Shown: positions 9,180 to 19,313 of the stretch, piece by piece
Numbering within the stretch: position 1 is the stretch's first letter
How the letters are laid out: the number at the start of each line of letters is the position of its first letter
Source: Pseudarthrobacter naphthalenicus
GTDB taxonomy: Bacteria; Actinomycetota; Actinomycetes; Actinomycetales; Micrococcaceae
Assembly: GCF_029076445.1 (NCBI RefSeq)
Contig: NZ_JARESG010000008.1
Location: forward strand, 62,001 to 126,000
Direction of reading: 5' to 3'
Length of the DNA stretch: 64,000 bases
Translations under genes and position numbers: made by a program
Notes under the pieces: generated by a model
Told to the model about the DNA's origin: nothing
What the model saw: the letters and a program-made list of their open reading frames with translations, nothing else
The model's database searches: none

Positions 9180-9195
9180 TCGTAGATATGTTCGG
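9180..9195 (+). promoter_or_regulatory. degenerate LexA/SOS-box-like site between ruvC and ruvA
   Basis: TCGTAGATATGTTCGG matches the actinobacterial/Gram-positive SOS palindrome TCGAACN4GTTCGA at 9 of 12 defined positions; the right half GTTCG is intact and the left half is degraded. Its place upstream of ruvA is reasonable for a DNA-damage gene, but the match is imperfect. Confidence 0.35.
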
Positions 9196-9244
9196 ATAGC
9201 CGGTGGTTCCATCAAGGGCCCGGCAGTACACCAGGAGCCCGGCT

Positions 9245-9889
9245 TTGATCAGTTTCCTTCGCGGGACCGTTGCGCACGTTGGCCTTTCCACAGCAGTGAT
9301 CGACCTCAACGGCGCCGGTATGAGCGTCAACGCCACCCCCCAGACGCTCAGCGGCCTCCGCACCGGGGAAGAAGGCAAACTCTTCACCTCGCTGATTGTC
9401 CGGGAGGACTCGCTGACGCTCTTTGGGTTTGCCTCCGACGATGAGCGGGAAGTTTTTGACGTCCTGCTCAGCGTCAGCGGCGTGGGGCCACGGCTGGCCC
9501 TGGCCGTGTTGGCGGTCCATGAGCCCGAAGCCATCCGGGTGGCCGCCCACACCGGGGACAGCAAGACGTTCACCAAGGTGCCGGGTATCGGGCCCAAGGT
9601 GGCAGGCCGGATTGTCCTGGAGCTCGCCGGCAAGCTGGTGCCGCACGGCACAGCCGGAGCCGCCGCCCCGGCCACGGCGGCGGAAGCGGCCTGGAAGCCT
9701 CAAGTGGTGGCGGCCATGACCAGCCTGGGCTGGTCGGAAAAGGACGCGACGGCAAGCATTGACAAGGCCCTCGCGGACGAGCCGGAAGTCTCATTCCGGG
9801 GCAACGTTGCCGAAATCCTGCGGACCACCCTCCGCTGGCTTGGACAGGACGGCGCGCGGGCCGGCAACCGCGTAGGCAGCCGTGGCTGA
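9245..9889 (+). CDS. ruvA: Holliday junction branch migration complex subunit RuvA
   Basis: RuvA binds the four-way junction and loads the RuvB motor. The 214-residue product begins [12 protein letters not shown] (OB-fold domain I), has the helix-hairpin-helix motifs [16 protein letters not shown] and [19 protein letters not shown] (about residues 72-125), then a variable linker and the C-terminal domain III with [20 protein letters not shown] that contacts RuvB. I chose the TTG at 9245: AGGAG lies seven bases before it and the protein then starts exactly where RuvA proteins do. The end overlaps ruvB by eight bases. Confidence 0.93.
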   Translation: MISFLRGTVAHVGLSTAVIDLNGAGMSVNATPQTLSGLRTGEEGKLFTSLIVREDSLTLFGFASDDEREVFDVLLSVSGVGPRLALAVLAVHEPEAIRVAAHTGDSKTFTKVPGIGPKVAGRIVLELAGKLVPHGTAGAAAPATAAEAAWKPQVVAAMTSLGWSEKDATASIDKALADEPEVSFRGNVAEILRTTLRWLGQDGARAGNRVGSRG

Positions 9890-10967
9890 GCCGTCAGTGG
9901 TGGCAGCGGGGGAGGAGCCTGAGGAGCGCGCCATTGAGGCCGCCCTCCGGCCCAAGAACCTGGATGATTTTGTGGGCCAGCACCGCGTCCGCAAGCAGCT
10001 CTCCCTGGTCCTGCAGGCCTCAAGGATGCGCGGCCGCAGCGCCGACCATGTGCTTTTCTCCGGTCCTCCCGGCCTGGGAAAGACCACCCTGGCCATGATC
10101 GTGGCGTCCGAAATGAACGCGCCGTTGCGGATCAGCAGCGGCCCCGCCATCCAACACGCCGGGGACCTCGCCGCCATCCTTTCTTCCCTGTCCGAAGGCG
10201 AAGTCCTCTTCCTGGACGAGATCCACCGCATGTCCCGGCCCGCCGAAGAGATGCTGTACATGGCCATGGAAGATTTCCGGGTGGACATTGTGGTGGGCAA
10301 GGGCGCCGGCGCCACCGCCATCCCGCTGGAGCTGCCGCCGTTCACCCTGGTGGGTGCCACAACCCGAGCCGGTCTCCTGCCGGGTCCGCTGCGGGACAGA
10401 TTCGGATTCACCGGCCACCTGGAGTTCTACAGTGTGGCCGAACTGGAACTGGTGCTCCGGCGTTCGGCCGGGCTGCTGGACCTCAAAGTCAACTCCGCCG
10501 GGTTCAGCGAAATCGCGGGCCGTTCCCGGGGTACACCGCGTATCGCCAACCGCCTCCTCCGCCGGGTGCGGGACTGGGCCCTGGTGCACGGCATTGACCA
10601 GATCGACGCCCGTGCGGCGTCCGCCGCGCTGGACATGTACGAAGTGGACAAACGCGGCCTGGACCGGCTGGACCGGGCAGTTCTTGAGGCACTCATCACC
10701 AAATTCGGTGGCGGCCCGGTAGGTCTTTCCACCCTGGCCATTGCCGTGGGGGAAGAAACCGAGACCGTGGAAACGGTGGCCGAGCCGTTCCTGGTCCGCG
10801 AAGGCCTTCTGGGCCGGACGCCCCGGGGCCGCATCGCCATGGCGCCGGCCTGGACGCACCTTGGATATGCGGTGCCGGCCGGTGTGTTCGGACAGGAACC
10901 CCTGGACCTGTTCGAAATAGACCCCGACGACAGCGAAGCAACACCTGATTGGGCGCCGAACAGCTAA
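9882..10967 (+). CDS. ruvB: Holliday junction branch migration DNA helicase RuvB
   Basis: RuvB is the AAA+ hexameric motor of branch migration. Seen in order: [17 protein letters not shown], Walker [14 protein letters not shown], Walker [10 protein letters not shown], sensor 1 LVGATTRAG, the [11 protein letters not shown] region with the arginine finger, sensor 2 [18 protein letters not shown], and the winged-helix C-terminal domain with [17 protein letters not shown] and [11 protein letters not shown]. The 361 residues include a short acidic C-terminal extension. The GTG start overlaps the end of ruvA, indicating coupled translation. Confidence 0.97.
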   Translation: MAEPSVVAAGEEPEERAIEAALRPKNLDDFVGQHRVRKQLSLVLQASRMRGRSADHVLFSGPPGLGKTTLAMIVASEMNAPLRISSGPAIQHAGDLAAILSSLSEGEVLFLDEIHRMSRPAEEMLYMAMEDFRVDIVVGKGAGATAIPLELPPFTLVGATTRAGLLPGPLRDRFGFTGHLEFYSVAELELVLRRSAGLLDLKVNSAGFSEIAGRSRGTPRIANRLLRRVRDWALVHGIDQIDARAASAALDMYEVDKRGLDRLDRAVLEALITKFGGGPVGLSTLAIAVGEETETVETVAEPFLVREGLLGRTPRGRIAMAPAWTHLGYAVPAGVFGQEPLDLFEIDPDDSEATPDWAPNS

Positions 10968-11145
10968 GAGGCCGTCCTTTCAGCTTTTCCCTTTAGACTG
11001 GTATGAAACCCGGCACGTTCGGGGTCTTTGTTCCCGCCGGCGGCTCCGAGGGGCCGTTGCCCGGCCAGCACGAACATCTGCATGGCGGAACGAAGCGGAC
11101 GCAGCCACACATCAGACACGCCAGTACAGAACGGAAACCTTCCCT

Positions 11146-11547
11146 GTGGATCCCATGAACATCGTCTTGTTTGCAATGCTCGGAATCTTTATCTTCATGA
11201 TGTTCCGCCGCAACAAGAAGACCAAGGAGCAGCAGGCCACGCTGCAGTCCCAGTTCGCGCCGGGTGTTGAGGTCATGACGAGCTTTGGCCTCTTCGGCCG
11301 CATCGTGTCCATGGACGACGCCGAGAACAAAGTGGTGCTGGAGCTTTCCCCCGGGAACCTCGCAACAGTTCACCGCCAGGCCGTCACCAAGATCGTTGAA
11401 CCCGCCGTTGCTGCTGACGAAGAGCCCACCCTGGTCCCCAACGACGCGTCCTCGCTCACTTCCCAGGATCTTGGTACCCCCGCAACGTCCGAAACGCCCG
11501 AAGAGACCCTGAAGCGCCTCAACGATGAGGGCAAGAAGGACAGCTAG
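11146..11547 (+). CDS. yajC: preprotein translocase auxiliary subunit YajC
   Basis: YajC is a small membrane protein that associates with SecDF and the SecYEG channel. The 133-residue product has one N-terminal membrane helix (about residues 4-20, MNIVLFAMLGIFIFMMF), a basic turn RRNKKTKEQQ and the conserved cytosolic domain with FAPGVEVMTSFGLFGRIVS and VVLELSPGNLATVHRQAV. The tail is acidic and likely disordered. The start is the GTG at 11146; the ATG three codons later is the alternative, and neither has a clear ribosome binding site. It is followed by secD and secF, the usual context. Confidence 0.9.
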   Translation: MDPMNIVLFAMLGIFIFMMFRRNKKTKEQQATLQSQFAPGVEVMTSFGLFGRIVSMDDAENKVVLELSPGNLATVHRQAVTKIVEPAVAADEEPTLVPNDASSLTSQDLGTPATSETPEETLKRLNDEGKKDS

Positions 11548-11595
11548 CGCCCGCTGCCGCATCAGGCTCCACAACACCTCTACGGCCGCGGACTG

Positions 11596-11628
11596 CCGCC
11601 GGTGAGAGCAATTGGCTCACACCGGCGG
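11596..11628 (+). other. stem-loop between yajC and secD
   Basis: Arms CCGCCGGTG-GAGC and GCTC-CACCGGCGG with one mismatch form a stable hairpin 29 bases before the secD ATG. No T-tract follows, so it is more likely an mRNA processing or stability element, or a weak attenuator, than a terminator. Confidence 0.45.
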
Positions 11629-11657
11629 TTCCTCCGTACATAAGAGAAAGATCGACA

Positions 11658-13415
11658 ATGGCACGAACTGGCCCCAAAAATGCAGGCCTGCGGGTCCTGG
11701 TGTGGCTCGGCGTAATCCTCGCCGTCCTGACCGCTGTCCTGGCCGGCGGCACCCTCGCCGGTCAGGCAAGCTGGGCACCCAAGCTGGCACTCGACCTCGA
11801 GGGCGGCACCCAGATGATCCTGGCGCCGAAGGTTGAGGGCGGTTCGGACATCAACGAAGAGCAGCTCAACCAGGCCGTGGCGATTATTCGCCAGCGGGTG
11901 GACGGCTCCGGTGTGGCTGAAGCCGAAATCAGCACGCAGTCCGGGCGCAACGTCGTGGTGAGCCTGCCAGGTACTCCCACGAAGGAGACCCGCGACCTGA
12001 TCCAGGCCTCCGCGGACATGAACTTCCGCCCGGTGCTGCTTAACGGTGACGGTGCGGCTGTACCCACGGAGTCGCTGACGCCCGAGGATCAGCTGCCCAA
12101 GCCGACGGCGGCACCGGCCAACAGCAGTGATACCAACTGGATCACGCCTGAGGTTTACCGGCAGTTTGAAACCCTCGACTGCAACAAGCCGCCCGCGGAA
12201 AAGCCGGCCGCCTCCGATCCCACCAAGCCGCTGGTCACGTGCGAGCCCGCCACGGCAACCACTCCGGCGATCAAGTACATCCTGGGCCCGGTCGAGGTCA
12301 AGGGCCGCAACATCGTGACTTCATCCTTCCAGTTGCAGCAGGGCTCCCAGGGCGCAGTGACCAACCAGTGGGCCGTCAATATCCAGTTCGACAGCGAAGG
12401 CACCGCCAAGTTCAAGGAGGTCACCGAACGCCTGAACCAGTTCTACGTGGCCGCCGGGGGCGAGTCCGGCAACGATCCGAAGGCCCAGTTCGCCATCGTC
12501 CTGGACGACAAAGTGATCTCGGCACCGAGGTCGCTGGCGGTCATTACCGATGGACGGCCCCAGATCACCGGTAATTTCAACGAAAAGACGGCCAAGGCCC
12601 TCTCCGATCAGCTCCGCTTCGGCGCGCTGCCCATCAGCTTTGAAATCCAGAGCGACCAGCAGATCTCCGCCACCCTCGGCGGGGAGCAGCTGCGGATGGG
12701 CCTCCTCGCCGGCGTCATCGGCCTGCTCCTCGTGGTGGTCTACTCCCTGTTCCAGTACAGGGCCCTGGGCTTTGTCACCATTGCGTCGTTGGTGGTTGCG
12801 GGTGCCCTGACCTATCTGGCCATTGCCATCCTGGGCTGGACTGAAAACTACCGCCTGTCCCTCGCCGGTGTGGCCGGCATCATCGTGGCCATCGGCCAGA
12901 CCGCCGACTCGTTCATCGTTTACTTCGAACGCATCCGCGATGAGCTTCGCGAAGGCCGTGGCCTGGTCTCGGCTGTGGAGAACGGCTGGAAGCGTGCCAA
13001 ACGGACGGTCCTCGCCTCCAAGGCCGTGAACCTGCTCGCCGCCCTGGTGCTCTACTTCGTGGCCGTCGGCAACGTCCGGGGCTTCGCGTTCACCCTTGGT
13101 CTGACAGCCATTGCGGACCTCATCGTGGTCTTTATGTTCACCCACCCGACGCTGCAGCTGCTGGCGCGGACCAGGTTCTTCGGGGAAGGCCACCGGTTCT
13201 CCGGCCTCGACCCGAAGCGCCTTGGTGCCGTTCCGCTGTACCGCGGTGCCGGCCGACTGCGCACGCCTGAGGTCAAACCGGCAGTAGTCCGGGCCAAGAA
13301 CACCGGTGCCGCTGCCGAAGCTGAACGGCGCATGACCATCGCGGAACGCCGCCTCGCGGAAAAGCAGGAGCAGCTGACAGGCTCCTCCAAGAGCGCAGCC
13401 AAGGAGAACAAGTAA
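11658..13415 (+). CDS. secD: protein translocase subunit SecD
   Basis: SecD, with SecF, uses the proton-motive force to help pull exported proteins through the membrane. The 585-residue product has one N-terminal helix (about 13-35), the family motif LALDLEGGTQMIL, a large extracytoplasmic region (about 45-340) and five further helices in the C-terminal third, including LRMGLLAGVIGLLLVVVYSLFQYRALG and GVAGIIVAIGQTADSFIVYFERIRDELREGR. The extracytoplasmic region contains an inserted stretch with two cysteines (LDCNKPP and LVTCEP) that could form a disulfide outside the cell; I infer this only from position. secF starts inside the stop codon (TAATG). Confidence 0.95.
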   Translation: MARTGPKNAGLRVLVWLGVILAVLTAVLAGGTLAGQASWAPKLALDLEGGTQMILAPKVEGGSDINEEQLNQAVAIIRQRVDGSGVAEAEISTQSGRNVVVSLPGTPTKETRDLIQASADMNFRPVLLNGDGAAVPTESLTPEDQLPKPTAAPANSSDTNWITPEVYRQFETLDCNKPPAEKPAASDPTKPLVTCEPATATTPAIKYILGPVEVKGRNIVTSSFQLQQGSQGAVTNQWAVNIQFDSEGTAKFKEVTERLNQFYVAAGGESGNDPKAQFAIVLDDKVISAPRSLAVITDGRPQITGNFNEKTAKALSDQLRFGALPISFEIQSDQQISATLGGEQLRMGLLAGVIGLLLVVVYSLFQYRALGFVTIASLVVAGALTYLAIAILGWTENYRLSLAGVAGIIVAIGQTADSFIVYFERIRDELREGRGLVSAVENGWKRAKRTVLASKAVNLLAALVLYFVAVGNVRGFAFTLGLTAIADLIVVFMFTHPTLQLLARTRFFGEGHRFSGLDPKRLGAVPLYRGAGRLRTPEVKPAVVRAKNTGAAAEAERRMTIAERRLAEKQEQLTGSSKSAAKENK

Positions 13416-14434
13416 TGTCCAGCTTTGCCACTTTCGGTAACGAGCTCTACACGGGCAAGCGGTCCTACAACTTCGTGGGCGCCAAGAAGATCTGGTTCCT
13501 CATCGCCATGGCGGCCGTGGCGCTGTCTATCGTGATTCCCGTGGTCAAGGGCGGATTCAACCTCGGCATCGAGTTCCGGGGCGGTTCCGAGTTCACGGTC
13601 TCCAACGTCAAGGATACGAACTCCGCACTCGGGGAAAACGTCGTTCAGGACGTAGTGGCCGGCAGCGTGCCGCGCGTCGCGAACGTCGCAGGGACCACCA
13701 TGCGGATCCAGACTGACAAGCTCAGCGACGACGAGACGCTCAGGATCAAGGAAGGCCTCGCCTCCGCCTACGGGGTTACTGATAATGAAGTGACCTCGAC
13801 CTTCATCGGTCCGACGTGGGGCGCGGATGTCACCAAACAGGCGCTGATGGGGTTGCTCGTCTTCGTGGGCCTGGCAGCCGTGCTCATGGCACTGTACTTC
13901 CGGACGTGGAAGATGTCGGTGTCCGCACTGACCGCCATGCTGGTGACCATGTTCATTACCGCGGGGGTGTACGCCCTTAGTGACTTTGAGGTGACACCGT
14001 CAGCCATCATCGGGTTCCTGACGGTGCTCAGCTACTCGCTGTACGACACCGTGGTGGTCTTCGACAAGATCAGGGAAAACACCGCGGACATCAACGCGTC
14101 CACGCGCCGGACCTTTGCCGAGGAGGTCAACCTCGCCGTGAACCAGACCCTGGTCCGCTCCATCAACACCATGATGGTGGCCATCCTCCCGGTGGGTGCC
14201 ATCCTGTTCATCGGAGCCGGACTCCTCGGTGCAGGCACCCTGCGTGACCTGTCGCTGGCATTGTTCGTCGGTATTTTGATTGGAACGGCCGCCACCATCT
14301 TTGTGGCGGCGCCCATGTATGCCTGGCTGCGCCAGGGCGAACCCGACCTGGTCAAGCAGGCCAGGAAAGTCGAAAGCCGTCGGGCTGAAAACGCTGCCCG
14401 GTCGGAAGAATCGGCAGCGCCCGCAGGGGCCTGA
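13415..14434 (+). CDS. secF: protein translocase subunit SecF
   Basis: Partner of SecD. The 339-residue product has an N-terminal helix (about 28-48), GFNLGIEFRGGSEFTV (the SecF counterpart of the SecD signature), an extracytoplasmic domain, and five C-terminal helices with FLTVLSYSLYDTVVVFDKIRENT and the NQTLVRSINTMMVAILPVGA segment. The tail is charged and alanine-rich. Its ATG shares a base with the secD stop, so expression is coupled. A hairpin terminator follows 16 bases after the stop. Confidence 0.95.
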   Translation: MSSFATFGNELYTGKRSYNFVGAKKIWFLIAMAAVALSIVIPVVKGGFNLGIEFRGGSEFTVSNVKDTNSALGENVVQDVVAGSVPRVANVAGTTMRIQTDKLSDDETLRIKEGLASAYGVTDNEVTSTFIGPTWGADVTKQALMGLLVFVGLAAVLMALYFRTWKMSVSALTAMLVTMFITAGVYALSDFEVTPSAIIGFLTVLSYSLYDTVVVFDKIRENTADINASTRRTFAEEVNLAVNQTLVRSINTMMVAILPVGAILFIGAGLLGAGTLRDLSLALFVGILIGTAATIFVAAPMYAWLRQGEPDLVKQARKVESRRAENAARSEESAAPAGA

Positions 14435-14450
14435 CCGCACGCACCTCAAG

Positions 14451-14499
14451 GGACCGGCCGGCGTCGGAATTTCCACGCCGGCCGGTCCGTTCGCATTTA
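14451..14499 (+). terminator. terminator after secF
   Basis: A perfect 14-bp stem (arms 14451-14464 and 14475-14488) with a 10-base loop is followed by a weak T-containing tail. It closes the yajC-secD-secF unit before rel. Confidence 0.7.
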
Positions 14500-14540
14500 A
14501 CCACCGGTTACGGAAGTGAACCGACGGAGGAATAGACTGG

Positions 14541-16964
14541 GTGTTTAAACAGGTCGTAAGGGGTGCTTCATTGGAAGAACGTTCGGCATCGGTGCCAACA
14601 GCAGGTGAGGACCAGGGCCCCGGCCAGGGTGTTCAGGCCGGGCCTGCAGTTTCCGCACGCCCCGGCCCGGTTGTACCGGTCGACAATTCCGGAGCCAGGC
14701 CCACTTTCCCGGGCCGGCGCGAGCGGACGCGATCCAGGCTGGCCAGGCTCACCGGCCGCAGCGCCACCACGTATTCTCCGATCCTCGAACCGTTGCTGCG
14801 GACGGTCCGGGCCAACAACCCGAAGGAAGACTTCGACCTCATCCAGCGCGCATTCGACGTTGCGGAAAAGAGCCACCGCGGGCAGAAACGCAAGAGCGGT
14901 GATCCGTACATCACCCACCCCGTTGCCGTGGCCACCATCCTGGCTGAACTGGGCCTCAGCGGCACTACCCTGGCTGCCGCCCTGCTCCATGACACCGTCG
15001 AAGACACGGAATATACGCTGACGGACCTCAAGAAGGACTTCGGTCCGGAGGTTGCCATGCTGGTGGACGGGGTGACCAAGCTGGACAAGGTCAGCTTCGG
15101 TGAAGCTGCCCAGTCCGAGACCGTCCGGAAAATGGTCGTGGCCATGGCGAAGGACATCCGGGTCCTGATGATCAAGCTTGCTGACCGCCTCCACAATGCC
15201 CGGACGTGGCGCTTCGTCTCCGCCGAATCGTCGGCCCGGAAAGCCCGGGAAACGCTGGAGATCTTTGCGCCCCTGGCCCACCGGCTCGGCATGAACACCA
15301 TCAAGTGGGAGCTTGAGGACCTGTCCTTCGCTGCCCTTTATCCGAAGGTCTATGAAGAGATCGTCAGGATGGTGGGGGACCGTACGCCTGAGCGGGAAAA
15401 GAGCCTGGGAGTTATTCGGGACCAGATTACCGAGGACCTCCGTGCCGCCAAGATCAAAGCCACCATCACCGGCCGGCCCAAGCACTATTACTCGATCTAC
15501 CAGAAGATGGTGGTCCGGGACAAGGATTTCGACGATATCAACGACCTCATGGGCGTACGCGTCCTGGTTTATTCCGTGCGGGACTGCTATGCAGCCCTGG
15601 GCACCATGCATTCGCGCTGGAATCCTTTGCCGGGGCGGTTCAAAGACTACATAGCCATGCCCAAGTTCAACATGTACCAGTCACTGCACACCACGGTGAT
15701 CGGTCCGGGCGGCAAACCCGTCGAGATCCAGATCCGCACGCACGAGATGCACCGGCGGGCGGAATACGGCGTCGCCGCGCACTGGAAGTACAAGGATCAG
15801 CCCAACCGGACGGCCGTGGGCCCGGGCAGCCCCCGCGATGGCGACATGGGCTGGCTGCGGTCCCTGGTTGACTGGCAGCAGGAAACCTCGGATCCGGGGG
15901 AGTTCCTGGATTCCCTGCGGTTTGAGATCAACGCCCGCGAGGTGTTTGTGTTCACGCCCAAGGGTGAGGTGATGGCGCTGCCCGCCGGCTCCACCCCTGT
16001 GGACTTTGCCTACGCCGTCCACACGGAAGTGGGGCACCGGACCATCGGCGCCCGTGTCAACGGCAAACTGGTGCCGCTGAACAGCGAACTGAACCACGGC
16101 GACTGGGTGGAGATCTTCACCTCCAAGGCCGAGGGTGCCGGGCCCAGCCAGGATTGGCAGCACTTCGTTAAGAGTGCCCGCGCCCGGAACAAGATCCGGC
16201 AGTGGTTCAGCAAGGAACGCCGTGAAGAGGCGATCGACCGCGGCAAGGAGCTCCTTACCCGGGCCATGAGGAAACAGAACCTGCCGCTGCAGCGGCTGAT
16301 GACCCACGAGGCCCTCGCTGCGGTGGCCGCGGACTTCAAGTACGTGGACATTTCAGGCCTGTACGCCGGCGTGGGCGACGGCCACACCTCGGCCCAGTCG
16401 GTGATGGAGAGGCTTGTTGAAAGTCTCGGCGGCAACGAGAGCACTGACGACGACATCACCGAAGTCAGCATCCCCACGCAGGTCACCAAGACCAAGTTTT
16501 CAGATTCCGGTGTGGTGGTCCGCGGCGTCGGTGATGTGTGGGTGAAGCTGGCCCGCTGTTGTACGCCTGTTCCGCCGGATCCGATCCTGGGCTTCGTCAC
16601 CAGGGGCTCCGGTGTGTCCGTGCACCGGACGGACTGCACCAATATCTCCGACCTCAAAGACCAGCCGGACAGGATCGTGGATGTTGACTGGGCTCCAACG
16701 CAGTCGAGCGTATTCCTCGTCGAGATCCAGGTGGAGGCACTGGACCGGAAGTCCCTCCTCTCGGACGTGACGCGCGTACTTTCCGAGAACCACGTCAATA
16801 TCCTGGCCGCCAGCGTCAACACATCCAGTGACCGTGTGGCCATCTCACGGTTCGCGTTCGAGATGGGTGACCCCAAGTACCTCAGCCACGTCCTCAGCGC
16901 CGTCCGACGCATCGACGGAGTGTTCGACGTCTACCGGACCACCGGCAACAAGCGCCGGAGCTAA
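14541..16964 (+). CDS. rel: bifunctional (p)ppGpp synthetase/hydrolase Rel (RelA/SpoT family)
   Basis: The single long Rel of actinobacteria, making and degrading (p)ppGpp in the stringent response. Domains in order: a disordered basic N-terminus (1-80); the HD hydrolase with [19 protein letters not shown] and [12 protein letters not shown] (100-290); the synthetase with [34 protein letters not shown] and [24 protein letters not shown] (300-430); TGS with [25 protein letters not shown] (475-540); the CxC-type zinc-binding-like region with [14 protein letters not shown]; and a C-terminal ACT domain. The 807-residue length is usual. I used the GTG at 14541 behind GGAGGA; a TTG at 14571 behind AAGGGG is a real alternative. 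The last 120 bases overlap the 3' end of the next gene on the other strand. Confidence 0.95.
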   Translation: MFKQVVRGASLEERSASVPTAGEDQGPGQGVQAGPAVSARPGPVVPVDNSGARPTFPGRRERTRSRLARLTGRSATTYSPILEPLLRTVRANNPKEDFDLIQRAFDVAEKSHRGQKRKSGDPYITHPVAVATILAELGLSGTTLAAALLHDTVEDTEYTLTDLKKDFGPEVAMLVDGVTKLDKVSFGEAAQSETVRKMVVAMAKDIRVLMIKLADRLHNARTWRFVSAESSARKARETLEIFAPLAHRLGMNTIKWELEDLSFAALYPKVYEEIVRMVGDRTPEREKSLGVIRDQITEDLRAAKIKATITGRPKHYYSIYQKMVVRDKDFDDINDLMGVRVLVYSVRDCYAALGTMHSRWNPLPGRFKDYIAMPKFNMYQSLHTTVIGPGGKPVEIQIRTHEMHRRAEYGVAAHWKYKDQPNRTAVGPGSPRDGDMGWLRSLVDWQQETSDPGEFLDSLRFEINAREVFVFTPKGEVMALPAGSTPVDFAYAVHTEVGHRTIGARVNGKLVPLNSELNHGDWVEIFTSKAEGAGPSQDWQHFVKSARARNKIRQWFSKERREEAIDRGKELLTRAMRKQNLPLQRLMTHEALAAVAADFKYVDISGLYAGVGDGHTSAQSVMERLVESLGGNESTDDDITEVSIPTQVTKTKFSDSGVVVRGVGDVWVKLARCCTPVPPDPILGFVTRGSGVSVHRTDCTNISDLKDQPDRIVDVDWAPTQSSVFLVEIQVEALDRKSLLSDVTRVLSENHVNILAASVNTSSDRVAISRFAFEMGDPKYLSHVLSAVRRIDGVFDVYRTTGNKRRS

Positions 16965-17531
16965 GAGCGCGAGTTTCTCCAAGGCGGCCCTTTTGTGCGG
17001 GACCCTTGGCGTGGCTTCGATGGCCAGGACCAGCAGGCGCAGCCGGACGTCCTGCTCGGGGCGGGCCAGCAGTCCCGCAAGGGCGGGCACGGCCCGGTGC
17101 GCCTCGACGTGCAGCGCGATGTCCACGGCGGTCCGGAGCGGGCTGGAGACCATGAGACCGCCGATGCTGACCACGTCAAAGGGGCCAAGCCTGACTTCAT
17201 GGAGCGTGCAGCCCCGGGTGCTGCGGAGGCTGGAAATGCGCCTTGTGGCATCCACCAGCAACGCCAGCTTGTCCGGTTCCTCGGCGCAACCGTAGATCCA
17301 GGCAGCCGTCATCCTGCCCGCCACCACCCGTTGCCGCACCTGTGCGGGCACGGCATTGGCGGCCGCCCGGGCCCTCAGCTGGGCCGAGACCTGAAGATCG
17401 GGCAATGCGTAGCCATGCTGATGGAACCGTGTCAGGACACCGTCAGCTGCGAGGGCCTGGAGTTCGGGCCAGCTGAAGGGCCGCCCCGGCGAGTAGAGGT
17501 CGGGGTGTTGGGGAGGTGACGGGGTGGCCAT
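16845..17531 (-). CDS. AbiEi-like (type IV antitoxin-like) protein, orphan
   Basis: A 228-residue protein resembling the AbiEi antitoxin family by its layout: an N-terminal helical part that could be a winged helix ([20 protein letters not shown]), a middle [18 protein letters not shown] region, and the [18 protein letters not shown] motif typical of AbiEi/DUF559-neighbour proteins. No AbiEii nucleotidyltransferase toxin lies next to it, so it is not an evident toxin-antitoxin pair. The last roughly 40 codons run antisense into the rel 3' end. The ATG at 17531 has AGGATGGG upstream. The family assignment is by motif memory and is moderate. Confidence 0.6.
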   Translation of the reverse strand: MATPSPPQHPDLYSPGRPFSWPELQALAADGVLTRFHQHGYALPDLQVSAQLRARAAANAVPAQVRQRVVAGRMTAAWIYGCAEEPDKLALLVDATRRISSLRSTRGCTLHEVRLGPFDVVSIGGLMVSSPLRTAVDIALHVEAHRAVPALAGLLARPEQDVRLRLLVLAIEATPRVPHKRAALEKLALLAPALVAGGPVDVEHSVDASDGAEDVAEVLGVTHLEREP

Positions 17532-17562
17532 CCACCCATCCTGCCGCGTCGCCGGTTAAACG

Positions 17563-17610
17563 GCACAGGCCCGGTGCCGGTTATGTGGATAACCGGTCCC
17601 GGGCCTGTGC
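17563..17610 (-). terminator. terminator after the DUF349 gene
   Basis: Arms of 12 bp plus 8 bp, separated by a two-base mismatch and closed by a GTGG loop, form a very stable hairpin 21 bases past the stop of the DUF349 gene on the minus strand. The U-tract is short (GTTTAA), so termination may be partial. Confidence 0.65.
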
Positions 17611-17630
17611 GGCCGCCAGCTGGGTGCGTG

Positions 17631-19247
17631 TTAGGCCAGCTCGCTGGCGGAACGCTGGATCTGGTCAAGCCAGGCCTGCCGCGCCTCCAGGGCTTCCCGT
17701 GCGGCCTTGATCTTTCGCTCGTCGCCGGCCTTCTCCGCTTTCTGCAGATCGTCCTGGAGCCCGGCAATGGCGGCCTCCAGCTGCGAGAGGGCGCTGTTGG
17801 TGCGGGCCTTCGTCTCCGGGTTGGAGCGCTGCCAGTTTTCCTCTTCGGCGTGGCGGACGGCGTCCTCCACCTTGCGAAGCCCGGCTTCGATCCGCCCCAT
17901 GTCGGCGCGGGGAACCTTGCCTGCTTCTTCCCAGCGGTCCCGGACGGACTGAAGGGCCTTCTTGGCGGCAGCGAGGTCCTTGACCGGCAGGATGGCGTTG
18001 GCCTCGGTCAGGAGTTCTTCCTTCACCGTGAGGTTGGCCGCATACTCCTGGTCGATCTCTTCGTTGGCTGCCTGCCGGGAAGTGAAGAAGACGTCCTGGG
18101 CGGCGCGGAAACGGGCCCACAGGGCGTCGTCGTCTTTGCGGCTTGCCCGCGGGGAGGCCTTCCATTCGTCCATGAGCCGGCGGTACTCGCCGGCGGCGAA
18201 GCCCCAGTCGGTGGAGGAAGACAATGCCTCGGCCTCGGCAATGAGCTTTTCCTTGGCCGATTTAGCGGCCGAATTGGTGCTGTCCAGCTGGGAGAAGTAT
18301 GCGCGGCGGTGACGGTCGAATACCGTCCGTGCGGCACGGAACCGCTTCCAAAGGGCGTCTTCGTTGCTGCGGCCAAGACGGACACCGCTCTTCTGGGCTG
18401 CCTTCCAGCTTTCAAAGAGTTCATTCATCCGTGCGCTGGACGTCTTCCACTGGATCTGGGCAGGATCCTGGCCGGAGATTTCCTCCGCTTCGGAGACGAT
18501 TGCCTCACGGGCGGCGAGTTCGGCGGCGCGGACGGCGTCGTGCTCTGCCTTCTCCGCTTTTTCGAGCTCGGTGATCTGCGCCGACACGGCATCGAGGCGC
18601 GCTTCGGCTGACCGGAGGTCGCCCACCATGTTGCGCTCGGCCAGCTGCTCGCGAAGATGGGTCACCGTCTTTTGCATGTCAGTGCTGGGCGCCTTGGAGC
18701 TGACGCGCTGCTCCAGGAGCAGCACCTGCGCCACAATGTCGTCATATTTCCGCGCGAAGTACGCGAGGGCTTCATCGTCGCTGACGTCCGGGTACTGGCC
18801 AACCGGGTGTTCCTCGCCATCGATGGTCAGGAACACGTGGCCATCACCTTCAACACGACCCCACCGGGCAGCTTCCGCCAGCGACGTGGCCGGAGCAACA
18901 GGGGCGGGAGTTGCGGCGGGTGCGGCGGCGGCCGGTTTCGGTCGCGCAGCGAAGGCTGCCGGTGACGGAGCGGGCCGCGGCGCAGGGGCTGCCGGCTGCG
19001 GGGCGTCGGGCGCGTCCTGCGCATCCGGGGCCACCTGGCTTTCCGGCGCGTCCTCCGCTTCAGGGCCGTCCTGGGCGTCCGTGGCCGCCGGGGTCGCGTC
19101 CTGGCCGGCCTCGGCCGGCGGAACAGTGGCGCGCTCGGCGACTGCTGCATCAGGTGTTGAAGGGTCAGCTACTGCCTGCTCGGCCCCGGGGGCCGTTGCC
19201 TCGGTCAGGTCTGTTGCTGTTTCGTCGGATTTCTGACTGTCTGTCAC
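17631..19247 (-). CDS. DUF349 domain-containing coiled-coil protein
   Basis: A 538-residue protein of unknown function, found widely in actinobacteria. The first 110 residues are Ala/Pro/Asp-rich and surely disordered. Then come GRVEGDGHVFLTIDGEEHPVGQYP and a DDEALAYFARKYDDIVAQ segment, a coiled coil (about 175-250), and repeated DUF349 units marked by Trp/Phe motifs such as LWKRFRAARTVFDRHRRAYF, EYRRLMDEWKAS, LWARFRAAQDVFFTSRQ and KALQSVRDRWEEAGKVPR. No catalytic residues are evident, so a structural or nucleic-acid-binding role is possible but unproved. It starts at a GTG. A membrane cyclophilin gene lies 66 bases upstream on the same strand. Confidence 0.85.
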   Translation of the reverse strand: MTDSQKSDETATDLTEATAPGAEQAVADPSTPDAAVAERATVPPAEAGQDATPAATDAQDGPEAEDAPESQVAPDAQDAPDAPQPAAPAPRPAPSPAAFAARPKPAAAAPAATPAPVAPATSLAEAARWGRVEGDGHVFLTIDGEEHPVGQYPDVSDDEALAYFARKYDDIVAQVLLLEQRVSSKAPSTDMQKTVTHLREQLAERNMVGDLRSAEARLDAVSAQITELEKAEKAEHDAVRAAELAAREAIVSEAEEISGQDPAQIQWKTSSARMNELFESWKAAQKSGVRLGRSNEDALWKRFRAARTVFDRHRRAYFSQLDSTNSAAKSAKEKLIAEAEALSSSTDWGFAAGEYRRLMDEWKASPRASRKDDDALWARFRAAQDVFFTSRQAANEEIDQEYAANLTVKEELLTEANAILPVKDLAAAKKALQSVRDRWEEAGKVPRADMGRIEAGLRKVEDAVRHAEEENWQRSNPETKARTNSALSQLEAAIAGLQDDLQKAEKAGDERKIKAAREALEARQAWLDQIQRSASELA

Positions 19248-19313
19248 CGCTAAAAGTCTTTCGCTTGGAGGAAAATACTCACATACTGCACCGCAGCCGT
19301 GAGGCCGGGCTTC

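Noticed and set aside
16845..17531. AbiE-type toxin-antitoxin module
   Set aside because: Only the antitoxin-like gene is present; neither side encodes a nucleotidyltransferase toxin.
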